Part shown: positions 11,343-22,347 of the stretch, piece by piece | Position numbering within the stretch: position 1 is the first letter of the stretch | How the letters are laid out: every line of letters begins with the position of its first letter | From: Parachlorella kessleri | Lineage: Eukaryota; Chlorophyta; Trebouxiophyceae; Chlorellales; Chlorellaceae | Length of the DNA stretch: 52,283 nt | Direction: 5' to 3' | Assembly (NCBI GenBank): GCA_001598975.1 | Contig: BBXU01002816.1 | Span: 1-52,283 of the forward strand | Made by a program: the position numbers and the translations under genes | Notes under the pieces: generated by a model | The model's input: only the letters and a program-made list of their open reading frames with translations | What the model was told of the DNA's origin: nothing | Database searches by the model: none

Positions 11343-14300
11343 CTACTCCCAGTCGTCTCCCCAGTCTTCATCCACGTCGCCGGCAACGCCTGCCTCTTCA
11401 CCGTCAACATCAAAATCACTCAGGTCCGACCCCTCCTCATTGCTTGCAGCTGGCTTCTTGGCAGCGCTGGCCGGCTTGGCCTCTGCCACAGGAGCCGGCT
11501 GCCTGGGAGCCGCATGCCCGACTGACGCCACTGCTGCCACAGCTGCAGCCGGTCCTGCCACAGGGTCGTTGCTGCTCGCTGCTGCAGGGTTGGTCTTCTG
11601 AGCAGGCGCAGTCGGTGCATCGGGTGCTGGGCCGACTGCCTTTTCGATCGCTTCTCCCTTGCCCGTGTCAGCGGGCGCGCCTGCTTCAGACACTGCTGCT
11701 CCCTCGGCGGCTTCAGCGGCTTCCGCGCTCCCTCCCTCCTGCTGCTGCTGGTGCTGCTGGTCGTCTTGAGCCTTGGTTGGGCTGCTAACGACAGTCCAGC
11801 GCTCGGGGGTGCCGCCGCTGCCTTGGCTGACCTCGCTGGCGGTGCTGACAGCAGCTGCCCCATCCTCTGAAAGTGTTGGTGAGGCAACACCCCCAGCTGC
11901 TGTGGCCTGGCCCTCCTCACCCTGGCCTTTTGCGGGTGCTGGAGCTGCAGGGGCCTCCCTTGTTCCCTCAGGGGTTGGGCTGTTTGCGTCCTGCGAGGCA
12001 TCCTTGGTCCCACCTGCACATTACAGTTTGCATTAGGATGTGCTGGCTGCAAGCAGCCCAACATGACGTCACACGGCTGTCATGCGGTCTCTGGCCAGCC
12101 AACGGCCACTGACTTCTGGCAGACAGCCGACGCGACAGAGGCTCCCCACGTGATGCAGGAGAGGCTGAGAGGCTACCTAGGGTATCCCATCTGCATGTAG
12201 GTGTTGTCTGGGGCAAGAGCCTGGAAAAGAAAACATTGCTTAGAAACATTAACCCCGCAGCTGGCTTCCATTGACCACAGAAGATCCGCTTCCAAAAAAG
12301 CCAACTTGCCTGCGGGTTCCTCTGCATCTGCTTCAGCTCTACCCTCGCCGCCGCCTCGGCCCTTGTGCGAGGCCCCTGGTGCTGCTCTTGGCGACGCAAT
12401 CCCCTGCTGCTCATCGTCGGAGCCCCACCCCAGCTCCACTTCCTCGTCCTGCTGGTTCGCCCGCTGGGTGAGCTGCACAGTTCACAGCAATCATGTCCTT
12501 ACCTGACAATCGCTGCTGCCATAACCAGTGGTTCCCAGTGGGGGCACGCGTCAAAGGCAGGCACTGCCACTCGCAACGACACAAGCATGCGCATGTCAAG
12601 ACGAATGCACTCAGGTTGTCATGGGCAGCTACTGGTTGCTCAACCCTGGCAGTGCCAATGTACTCTCCAGGCCGCAGCGTTTCAATGCGCTATGCCAATC
12701 CCACCTGAACAAACTGCTCGTGCTTCTGTTGCAGCTTGTGCAGGCGGTAGAAGTAGCGGGTCCAAAATGCATCATACTCTACTATAAGGGGAACAATGCG
12801 TGCCTGCAGCAACAGGTCAGCAGAGCAGCTCGCGCCAGTGCACGATGGCTCCAGATTCTGCTGGGTGCAAAAATAGGCGATGCTATCCGCTAACGATAAG
12901 AGAGCCTCTTTTCTGGAGCCTTAGAATGGCAAATATTCTTTCACCAGGGAGCCTTCAGCGGTCTACTCCGCGAGCCATGGCCAGTCGTAATCGTTTACCA
13001 ACACCTTGCAGCACTGCTTACTAAAAAGCCGTGCACTACCGCACCAAAATGCCCAGTGCTAGACCTACCTGCAGCTCTGCCATGAACGTGTTGCCTGCAA
13101 TGAGCGCCTCAATGTCAGGCTTCTTGGCCTCCAGCTTGAAAGTTTCAAGCCAGGCAGCATAGTCGTCCTCATCCTCCGGCTCGTCGCAGTACGTGCTGCT
13201 GTCACGCTGCATCGCACTCACGTCTGCTTCAAACCTGCGCCAGTCAACAAGGCAAGTCGCCAACGGTGGGATAGGCAGGGCAGTCCTGGAAGGGATGGGC
13301 TGCCAACCAAGGGTCCACCTGCAAGCTCAGCTTCTGGTGCGGATGTCTCACACCACCTTCTGCAGTGGATAAGCAGGAGGCAGCGGAGTGCTCGGGCAAC
13401 ACTTCATGCGGCTACGCTTGGCTCGCAAGCTCAACAGCACCGCCGCAGCTCACCTGCTGAACTTGGCGCCCTGTGCACTGGCCAGCTGGCGCTTGCTGGG
13501 CATGCGGCGCACCCCGCCTTCAGATGGCCCCTCAAACGCCATCTCGTTCTGCACCGCCTCCTTGATCTGGTCAAACAGGTCCGACGTGCCCACCAGCAGC
13601 TTGTGACCATAGGTGCCCAGCTGCTTGCCAGCCTGCTGCAGCTGCTGCTGGGCCTCCTTGGCCCTGGCCTGGATGACGGCGCCGGCCTGAGATGCATGGG
13701 GGCGGCAGGAGGGCGGTCAGGAAGCAAGGAATTTCATACACCCCATGTCCAAACCCCAAACATGAGACATATACTACCCCTTACCAAACCAGCTTTCATG
13801 TGTCAGATTCAGGCCTGTGTCAAGTCCCTTCCTTGGAGCTCCATCATGGACTCGTTGTTATAATGCTTCCTGAGCATCAGCCCAGCCACCTGCCTGCCCA
13901 CATGTTGCGCTAACGCTTGATACCATGAACTGCTTGTTGGCCAATAGATTTCATTAAGTTTGCAGGCTGTTACCCAACCACTTGCAGCAGTCGCGCAGAT
14001 CCGCAGGTCCAAGGATGGCAGGCACCTTCAAGCTGCAGGAAAGGAAAGAACTCAGTGCCCCTCAGCCCAGCCCTTATCGCTTACGTTATCGCTTGCTCAC
14101 CTTCTCTGACTTTAGCTGCTCCACCACCGTGGGCAGCTGGTCCACTGCTGCCTTGGTCTTGTGCTGCAGCTCCTCCGAGTCCTCCTTCAGCCCCTGCTGG
14201 AACGCCCCCAGCTCCTTGCGCCAGTCAGTTTCTTTCAGCGACTCTGCCAGCTCTGCTGTGCGCTGCTTGACTGATTCGCGCAGCGCGCTCGCCATGCCCC

Positions 14301-14584
14301 AGAAGCTCAAAGCAGGGCCGGTGCTACCGCTGGCCTCCTCCTGCTCATTTTCAGACCTGCAGCGCAGCCACAAGCACCATCATGGAAGGACCAGGGCAGA
14401 ACATCTTTGAGGCTGTCACGTGAGGGTCCGACAGCAGGACGTCAAGCTGCCCTGACACAGACAGCTGGGGCTTGCACCAGAACGTGTTCTTGTAACCCAG
14501 TAGCCCTCCCAGATCTCACCCTTCCACCTCCTCTTCGTCGCTTTCGCGAGGGGGCGCAACCAAGTCCCCCAGAGCCGAGAACAT
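11343..14584 (-). CDS. BSD-domain-containing protein
   Basis: BSD domains are small helical modules found in TFIIH p62 and in a plant/fungal family of unclear function (Dos2/BSDC1-like). Exons: 14520-14584, 14101-14356, 13454-13686, 13069-13234, 12705-12803, 12310-12472, 11343-12013; phases join to give 550 aa. The N-terminus (MFSALGDLVAPP, then ESDEEEVE) and the helical stretch SALRESVKQRTAELAESLKE precede the BSD core. The core runs from about residue 190 to 260: YCDEPEDEDDYAAWLETF, then IEALIAGNTFMAELQ, then FWTRYFYRLHKLQQ with the family's aromatic pair. The last 250 residues are Ala/Pro/Gln-rich and acidic, ending DEDWGDDWE, a common ending in this family. The intron after 12310 uses a GC donor; skipping a possible 31-nt mini-exon at 12177-12207 keeps the frame. 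Confidence 0.85.
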
Positions 14585-15242
14585 CTTGTTTCCTGGTCCC
14601 CTGCACCACCCACCAAGCAGTAAACTAATAGGTGCAGACCACTGGGTGGGGCAGGAACCACTGTTGGTTATTGAGCCTCGAGTTCTGTGCAGGCCGGTGC
14701 TTACATGTGAGCTGCTGACCCACAACCCCTTCCCCAACCACTGTTTACCCACGGGCAGGCATCCCACTGCACAGCGAGCAGTCTGTGCAGCCCAGCTCCA
14801 GCATCCCCTCCAATAGCTGGGCTGCTGAGCACGCACAGTTGCACTTACGCTGCCCGGTAGCAAAGCCACCTTGGTAAGGGGCAAGCAAGCCACGCTGGGC
14901 AGCCCCAGTAGCCCCGGTAAGAAGGGTAGCTCGCACCTGAGGACTAGGAACGTAAGGCTTGATCTGTTGTGCCCGAGTGTGAGCACTCGATCAAGGGGTT
15001 TGCAAAGTCAGCTGCCCAAGCAGAGCATTGAGAAATGCTTGTGCCGGTGTGCAAAGCGCCTGTTGCATTGCGTTTCTTTCTTCTCCAGCTGCCAGGTCAT
15101 CACTCCATGGCAATGGAGCTCAAGTGCATTATGGCTCTGGTACCAAGCACATTGCATTAGCATATCCGTCCAACCAAAGGGAAGATCAGTGTACTCCTTG
15201 CTGCCACCAATTGGCAGCAGCACGCAGCACAAGCTTAACACC
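14585..15242. other. Divergent promoter region between the BSD gene (-) and WDR4 (+)
   Basis: 658 bp between two start codons facing away from each other. Open frames continue upstream of both chosen ATGs, so either 5' UTR could contain a further coding exon. I chose the starts by family resemblance. Confidence 0.45.
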
Positions 15243-18200
15243 ATGAAGAGAAAGAAACCCGAGAACCAGGAGAAGGGACAACAGTTCCATGGAGAGAACG
15301 AGCCTGACCCCCGCACAGCTGTGATTGCGGTGCACCCAGCTGGAGCCGCCATCGCTGTGGCCGTCGGGCCAGAGATACGTATTTATGACACCAGGTCCGC
15401 TTCCTCGACTGAACGTCCACTACCATTGCGACCGCAGGCTTGCAGGTCCAGACTGCCAAGGCTGGCGACAGGCGTCCAGCACATACCACCCCCCTCTCTC
15501 GTCACCGACAACTTTCAAACGGGGTGGGGTGCCTTGCAGGCTCAACGAAGTTAAGGTGCTGCGGAAAAAGCTGGAGACTGGTTCCAGTGGCAGGCAGGAT
15601 ATCCGGAGCCTGGCTTTTGACAGGGCAGGGACCCACCTTGTGGCGGGGTGTGACGACAAGGCCCAGGGCATCCTGCTGTGGAGCATAACCACCTGGGAGA
15701 AGCTGCAGTCCATGTAAGTGATGAAGAAGGGCGCTGCGGTTCCTTAGCAGCACTGCAAAAGGTGCAATAGTGTTTCCAAGGTGCCCAGAGGCGGGTACGA
15801 GTGGTGCTGTGAGGCGTAGCAGGCACAGTTGCAGAGGTTCGACCTCTCAGGTGGGAGCCCGCAAAAGTGATGCAGCACGGTGCTGCACATTTCACACAAA
15901 ATTTGTCATAGGGGTAAAATATACGAGGAGCCCCCACTTTGCCAAGGGTGGTTAAGTGCTGCCACCTTGTCGTGCAGCAAGGTGCCCAAGCGAGTGAGTG
16001 ACGTGGCGCTGACCCATGACGGCACGTACCTCCTGGCAGCCGACAAGTTTGGCGATGTGCAGGTGGCGCCAACTCGGCCTGCAGGTTTGTGGCGTGGTGG
16101 GGGCGGCTCATGGCAAGGCAAAGCATGCTTGAGCAGGGGTGTGGGTTGTGCAGCAGCCATGGCAGCCTGGGCATGGATACGCCAAGGGCAGAGCAGGGCT
16201 ATTTGTCCTGGCCGCAACACCCTGCCAAGGAACTGGCTGAGCTACCGCCTGCTCCTGTACCATCATCGGGTGGTGGCAGTTGTGTGTGAAGCTAGCTAGA
16301 TTACTTGTGGTGGACATGCTTGGCACACAGCTGTGATCGGCCTGGTGGTTTGCCTGCTGTAGGCAGCAGCGACCGGCAGCCCGCGGCCCCTGAGCTGCTT
16401 CTCGGTCACTTCTGTTCCATCCTGACCTCCCTCACGCTATCTCAGGACGGCCGCTTCCTAGTAACGACTGACCGCGATCAGAAAGTGCGGGTGTCGGTCA
16501 TGCCGCACAACCCCATGGAAGGGGCTCATGAGATTCAGAGCTACTGCCTGGGCCACACCGCCTTTGTCACGTGCTCTGCATTTGTGGCAATGGATGGCAA
16601 GGTAAGCAGGGTTCGGGGATGGCTTTGATGAACTTATAATGGTCAGTTGGCGGGATTGAAGGCGCAGCTCAAGTGCTGCTTGTGGCCGCCTGCCTGATCT
16701 GGTCTTTGGTGTATTTTGCGCCGGTTGTAGGCTGGGCTCCATGGGTTTGCAGCTATCCCGAGCGTTCCTTGCTTTCTGTGTTCCTCATAGGCCGTTGCAC
16801 GGGTCAGTAGGCACTGCCCCTGCAAGGGCACAACCTAATCGGTGGTGAAGCCCAGTCCAGCCCTTGAGCTGCTTGTGGCTTTGGTGCTGTGTAGGAGCTG
16901 CTTGTGACCGGCAGCGGCGACGGTACCGTGCGCCTGTGGGACCACTTGGAGGGCAGCTTGTTGTGCTCCGTGGACCTGCAGCAGCGGCAGCAGGAGCAGG
17001 ACCAACAGCAGCAGGAGAAGGAGGAGCAGCCAGAGGGCGAGCAGCAGGCGGAGCAGCAAGTGGAGAGTGGGAAGCAGGAAGATGTGACCGCAGGGGATGG
17101 AGAGGGGGGCGGCAGTGAAGCTGGAGGTGCTCTAGTGGCTGACGAGCCACCAAGAGCTACAGCAGGCGCTGATGCCGATGGTAGTGGAGGGAAGGAGGCG
17201 GGTGGCGACGGCAGTCAGCAGCAGCAGCAGCAGGATGATGGTACCCCTGCAGTGTTGTCGGTGGCCACCTCGCCGGATGGGTGAGTGGTCAGCCAACATG
17301 TGGTTAAGGTGGCAGGCAATGCGAATAAAGAGTAGGTAGGGCGTGTTGGACTGACAGGGCTGTATGCTGTTATTAGTAAGGGTGGCAGGTAGTGTGAACA
17401 GAGTGTGAGAGGCGAGCTGTATGCAGAAATGCTCCTGAGTCTTGCCTGAGTTCTGCATCTGTGGGCTAAGTCTTGCGTGAGAGCTGGTCCAGAGTGTCTG
17501 GCCACCTGCCAGCTGCGGGCTGGCACTGCCTCCCCTTGTGAGACTCGGAGTGGTTGAGTGGGTGAGAAGCAGCTTATCTGCATGCGGAGAGAGAACAGTG
17601 TCCGCATCGTGCACGGCTGGCTTGCTGCTGAAGCATAGTGCGTGCATTTGATGCAGAGTATTGCGAAATCATTCTTGCAAGGAGGCATCACCCATTTGGT
17701 GCATGCATGCTTCTTTGTCTGCCCTTGTAACAGGTGCTGGGTGGCGGCGCTGCTGGAAGATCGGGACGAGGTGCTGCTGCTGCGCGTGGACTGGGCGACA
17801 CGCACGCTGCAAGTGGCAGGCTGGCATACCCTGGAGGGCCTCCACATGCCCACACAGCTTGCCTTTGGCCCTTGCAACAGGTATGGTGTGGCAGCTTCCA
17901 ATAGGGCGGCTGGCGTGCGTGCGTGGTACTTCAGCCACATTGTTGCGGGGCTGGCTTAGATGGTCCTGGGGGCAGGCAGCGAGACTTGGGCTGTCATGTC
18001 TACCGCCTGACAAACACTGTTATATGGCAATCAGTAGGCGCACATGGATCATGCAGCATTTGGTACTCCGGCTGCTGGCTGCAAGTTCCATCGTGGGGTG
18101 GTACACCCAGCCGCAAGCTGCTGCACATGCCGCGCAGGCTGTGGGCTGTGGGCGGCCCTCCCACCGAGACATCTACCACAGCCTTCCTGGCGTGCGCAGT

Positions 18201-18483
18201 GATGAGCCCCCGGGGCCAGCTCTCCGGCGGCACCGGAGCCTTACCAACCGATGCCTTGCAGCAGCTAGAGGCCCGCGATGGCAGCGAAGCGGAGGCCCTT
18301 GCCGCAGCCAACGAGGAGCGTCAGCGGCGGCGGGCGCTGTGCATGCGTGGCCTGCGGCGCCAGCCCCGGTACCCTCCTGGGCAGATAGACGAGCGCAAGT
18401 TGCTTCGACGTGATGTGCGGGCCAAGATGGCTGCTGCCGCGGCGGCGGCGGCCGCAGCCGCGGCAGAGGCGGGGCAGCAGTAG
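15243..18483 (+). CDS. WDR4: tRNA (guanine-N7)-methyltransferase non-catalytic subunit, WDR4/Trm82 family
   Basis: The Trm82/WDR4 WD40 protein partners Trm8/METTL1 to methylate G46 of tRNAs. Exons: 15243-15394, 15540-15713, 15978-16084, 16363-16601, 16895-17280, 17734-17880, 18138-18483; phases join to give 516 aa. Blades are visible as IAVAVGPEIRIYDTR, IRSLAFDRAGTHLVAGCDD, and the family signature RVSDVALTHDGTYLLAADKF followed by GDV. Next come LLLGHFCSILTSLTLSQDGR, TTDRDQKVRVS and YCLGHTAFVTCSAF, which are diagnostic for Trm82/WDR4, then VTGSGDGTVRLWD. A Gln/Glu-rich insertion of roughly 100 residues sits between blades (16980-17240). The C-terminus is Arg-rich and ends in a poly-Ala run. 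Frame is open upstream of the chosen ATG, so the true start could be earlier. Confidence 0.85.
17306..17457 (+). repeat. Dispersed intronic repeat, two tandem copies in a WDR4 intron
   Basis: A degenerate copy (17306-17369, AAGGTGGCAGGCAATGCGAA) is followed by a better one (17373-17457, AAGGGTGGCAGGTAGTGTGA). Both are in the sense orientation of WDR4, inside the intron 17281-17733. The second copy also carries the CTGAGTCTTGCCTGAGTT tail shared with the Sec5 intron copy. Confidence 0.75.
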
Positions 18484-19306
18484 GTTAGGTGGCTGGGTGT
18501 GGGCTGCAAGACTGTGTGAGGCGGGCTTGCTGGTTCCTCAGCATGCGGACTGCTAGTTAGGCGTTCGTGTTTTTATGTGACATCTAGCCACAGGAGAGCT
18601 GGGCGGGTTTATGCTGAGTTGTGATGAACTCTATCGAAAGCCATGCAGGCTCAGCATATGTTAGCGCTCGAGTGCACGAGACAGGACTCATGCCTGGATG
18701 AGGAAGTTGACGGCATGTGATGATTGAGGCAGAGCACGGTTGCCACATTCGGAAGGTACAGCTAGTGAAAGAAAGGTTAACTCGTGAACACTTTTGTCAG
18801 TTGGGAACAATGGTAATGGTGATGCAGCACCCTGCTGCAATAAAGTCCCCAGGCACAAAGCCCAAGAACAACCTCAGCTCACGGCCCAAATGGCATACCG
18901 GCTCAATTCCGGCCTGCCGCAGTGCTGAACCCGTCATCCCCTTCATCACGGAAGCATCAGCGATCCACCAACAGAGCAATGCTGACGCAAATGAAAACCA
19001 CCCTATCAATGTTTAGCAGCTCGTCTTGAGAGCGCCAGCCATTCAAGGCAGGCCACGCAGCAGGCCACGCTGCCATGCCAACGCCTGCCAGGCCGCAATT
19101 GATCTGGCTTCGCAGCATGCTCGCTCAGGTCACTCTCGTGTGCCACAAGCCTGGGACACCGCCTCCCTAGCAAACCTGCCCGGCGCAACCCCGCTCTGCC
19201 ACCAGCCTGCAACCCAGTAACGCCAAGCATGTCGACTACGCCCAGCACGTCGACTATGCCCAGCCCCAGCTCCGCTCCCACCCCCCAGTCTGTCTCAGGT
19301 CGGCCC
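18484..19306. other. Convergent intergenic region between WDR4 (+) and the TGD2-like gene (-)
   Basis: It should hold two 3' UTRs. An AATAAA hexamer lies at about 18838. The short open frames here show no protein-like features. Confidence 0.4.
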
Positions 19307-21948
19307 TCAGTCCGCCACCAGCCTGCTCAGCGCCTCAATCAGCTGCTTGAGGTTGGCGGTCACGCGCTTGTCGCTGGTGAGCCCGCCCAGGTCCCCGGTG
19401 ATGCGCTCAATGTGCTGCAGCGTCTTGCTGAGCGTCTGCACGCTCTCGCGCAGCGCCTTGACGTTGGCGTCGCTCAGCACCTCGCTCTGCAGGCGCTGGA
19501 TGTCGGCGGCCGCCTCGGCTGCCACCTGGGTCAGCGCCTCAACATTGCCCACCAGGCTGCCCTGGCGCAGCTCCGTCAGCAGCGGCAGGATCTGCAGGGC
19601 GGGCGGGCAGGCAGGTACAGTTCAGGTTGTGGGGGCAGCCACTGGTGGGGGCTCCCTGTGCGAGTGGGTGGCGGGAAGGTAGGTGCAGGCATGGGGTTCC
19701 TTGTGACTGACGAGCATGTGCAAGGTACAGCTGCATCCAACGATTGACTGTCGGACAGTTGCGTCCTAGAGAGGCCAGATGCACACGCATACACCATGCC
19801 TAGACAGAAAGAGGGGTGCCTTACTGTCGCACTCCTTCTCCGCAAGCCCTGCGCTCCCTCTCCCTGCCCATGTGCCAGCCAGGCCTCCGAGGCGGGCCAG
19901 AAGGCAATGCTCGAGCACCAGCCCAGTCTCCACTGACCACCACCGCATGCTTACCTCGTCGGACAGCTCCACCGCGCGGCGCAGCAGGGGCTTGGCGTCA
20001 TCAATCGCCACCTGGGCGGCCTCCAGCGCTGAGAAGACCTTGTCCACGCCGTTGGTGTCCAGCTCCCGGGCAATCTTGGTGCAGATGTACACCAGGTCGT
20101 CCAAGGCCACGCCTGGCAAGGGGCCAGGAGAACGTCGAGGCGAGCTTAGGAGGATGCCATGTGCTAGAGCAGGATGCCATGTGCTATGACCCTTCAAGGA
20201 TCCTCCTTGCACCACAGGCAGCAGCAGCAACAGCAGCTGACCCTGAGTATGTACAACGCCCAGCCACCAACTCTCGCAACTGCCCACAGTCGGTTTCAGA
20301 TGCCAGGACTCATGTTCTACAGAGCTTCCCCTGGTCAGTGCAAGTAGCAGCAATGCCGCCAGACAGCAACCTGGCGTCCTCACCTCTTTCGCCACGAATG
20401 CGTCCCTGATGGCAGACGACCTTGCCCTCCTTCTCACACTCCTCGTCCAGGGGGTTTGCTGCACACAGGCAAGGAGGTGCAAACGGCTGGAGGGCGCAGG
20501 GGCAATCACAGGGCCAAGGGTAGCTCAACGTGGTCCCCAATCAATCATCAGTGCGCAACAACCCTCTTGCTAATGGTGGTAGAGGGGGATCCCAAAAAGG
20601 TGAAGATCAACCTGGGGCTAACGACAGCGTACCATCTGTCTCCCCTCAGCTTCTTGCGCAACAGCCAAGCTTACTGAAGCCAAGACACACCCGCACCGAA
20701 GGGCTGGCCATGCTCCTCGCCTTGATAAGCCTCTTATACCTTTCCATCCCACACACTGCCACCCACTTAGCCGCTGCTGCTTACCACTGTACTCCGGTAT
20801 GGGCAGCTGCGGCGTGATGTCTATGAGCGGCTCGGCAATCAGTCCAGACTGGTTAGCCTCAATGAGGGAGTTCCGTGGGATGACGGTACCGCTGTCCTTA
20901 ATCTCCACAAGCACATCCACCTTCTCCAAGCTGGGCTCTACGCTTAGCACACCCCCCACAGGCACGCCACGTATCTGCAAACACAGGGCAGCTTTTATAA
21001 GCAATAGCTATTGTGTGTAGGGTTAGCAAGCGGGGGACTAGTGTCAGCAGCCTGCAACGCACTTGTTCCAGGGCAGGCTGCCACAGTGCCACTGGAAGTG
21101 GAGGGTGTATTTTATTCACTCAGGGATGCCTACATGTAATCCATCATCACAGGCCTGAGGTCACTCTGCGGGAACTGCATACGGAGAAACTCACTCTGAC
21201 CGGTGTGCCCACAGAGATGCCGCAAGCCACAGGGAACTCCAAGATCGCCTGCAGGGCACGATGGTTTAGCCTCGGTGCACACGAAGGTTTCCCGCCACGG
21301 TTGTGGAGACCTTGAGAGGTGTTATGGTGCAGAGGCATCAGCATCAGGCAAGCTTGGGCAGAAGTAAACCAGGTACCATAGCATAGTGTGTTTAGGACAG
21401 CAAGCCTTGGTAGCCTCATGGTAGGCAGAAAACAGGTCAGCAAGGCTTCATGCCAATGCGCACCTGGTAGCCTTGCCCTCTTCGGCCCAGCTGCCCTCCT
21501 CTTGCCCACGAAACAAGCATAAGTGCAAACCCTGCAAACAATCGTTCAGCATCAAGTTCTTTGCTATCGTACTAGCAACTTTGGGTAGGTGGCACTGCCT
21601 ACTTCAGTCAGCAGCAAGGTTACCCCTCGCTTCGGCAGGCCAATTACCGATGCCAGCAAAGATGAAGAGCCCAACGCCGCCCTGAACCATGCTGCTGCGC
21701 CCGATACCAAAGTCTCGAAGGGGCTTTAGCAGGTTGGCAAAGAAGCCTGGCCGGTCCGGCTGCTCATCTTTTCCGCTGCTGCCGCTGCTGCTGCTGGCCT
21801 GAACTGCAGCTATATAAAGCCTTTTCCGGCAGGTTGGGCAACCCCTTTGAAGCAGGCCTGGCAGCCTAGGGGCAAAAGGTGGGAGTGAAGGACCCAGCAG
21901 GGCTTGCCCTGTCGTGGTGGGCAGCCTTGCACCGAGGCATAGCCGCAT
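19307..21948 (-). CDS. TGD2: TGD2-like chloroplast lipid-transfer protein (MCE domain)
   Basis: TGD2 is the phosphatidic-acid-binding subunit of the TGD1-2-3 ABC transporter in the inner chloroplast envelope, which moves ER-derived lipid into plastids. Exons: 21648-21948, 21464-21498, 21195-21248, 20785-20974, 20384-20458, 19955-20112, 19307-19591; phases join to give 365 aa (Arabidopsis TGD2 is 381). The first 70 residues look like a transit peptide. A hydrophobic segment (VQGGVGLFIFAGI, about residues 88-100) is the single membrane anchor. The MCE core has FPVACGISVGTPVR, RGVPVGGVLSVEPS and DVLVEIKDSGTVIPRNSLIE. The C-terminal half is helical and predicted coiled coil (ALEAAQVAIDDAKPLLRRAV; VQTLSKTLQHIERITGDL). 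The start is the first ATG of the open frame; an upstream start is possible. Confidence 0.88.
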
Positions 21949-22347
21949 GGAAACTTGTCTACAAGTGCCCCAAGCAGATGCCAGTAAATGTTGCACGCTC
22001 GAGATGCAAATATGATCGAGCGAGAAGTCACCCAGCTACGTTAAGACGTCACCCAGAATGTGTCTCGATGATACGGATATTGATCAGATGAACCGGCATG
22101 CGTGCAAGGTAGGAGACCAGCAAACTTATCACCCCGCAAGGATGCCGGGAATCCTGGTGACTAAGTTGACAAGCAGCCGATCCTTATCGTTCTGACGAGA
22201 CTGTAGGACAATTGCTATTTGTATGCTTAGTAGCAGTTGAGACACATCCCACCCATCACGACTGTAGTGGGCTGGCGACTGTAGGCGTGGGTCTGCATCT
22301 GATCTTGCACATCTTGCTAGTGCTTAAACTGTCAGGAGTAGGCCCCA
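21949..22347. other. Divergent promoter between the TGD2-like (-) and HAD (+) genes
   Basis: 399 bp between opposite start codons. It is noticeably more AT-rich than its surroundings, and I see no coding exon. A shared bidirectional promoter is likely from the geometry alone. Confidence 0.45.

Noticed and set aside
10738..11601. A 287-codon plus-strand open frame
   Set aside because: Antisense to the first Sec5 exon and the last BSD-gene exon, both well supported; its composition mirrors their acidic and Ala-rich stretches.
15834..15846. GAGGTTCGACCTC hairpin resembling a tRNA T-arm and B box
   Set aside because: No matching A box, anticodon arm or acceptor stem at suitable distances within the WDR4 intron.
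17215..17236. CAG/CAA repeat as a separate microsatellite feature
   Set aside because: It is in frame within the Gln-rich WDR4 insertion and is described there.
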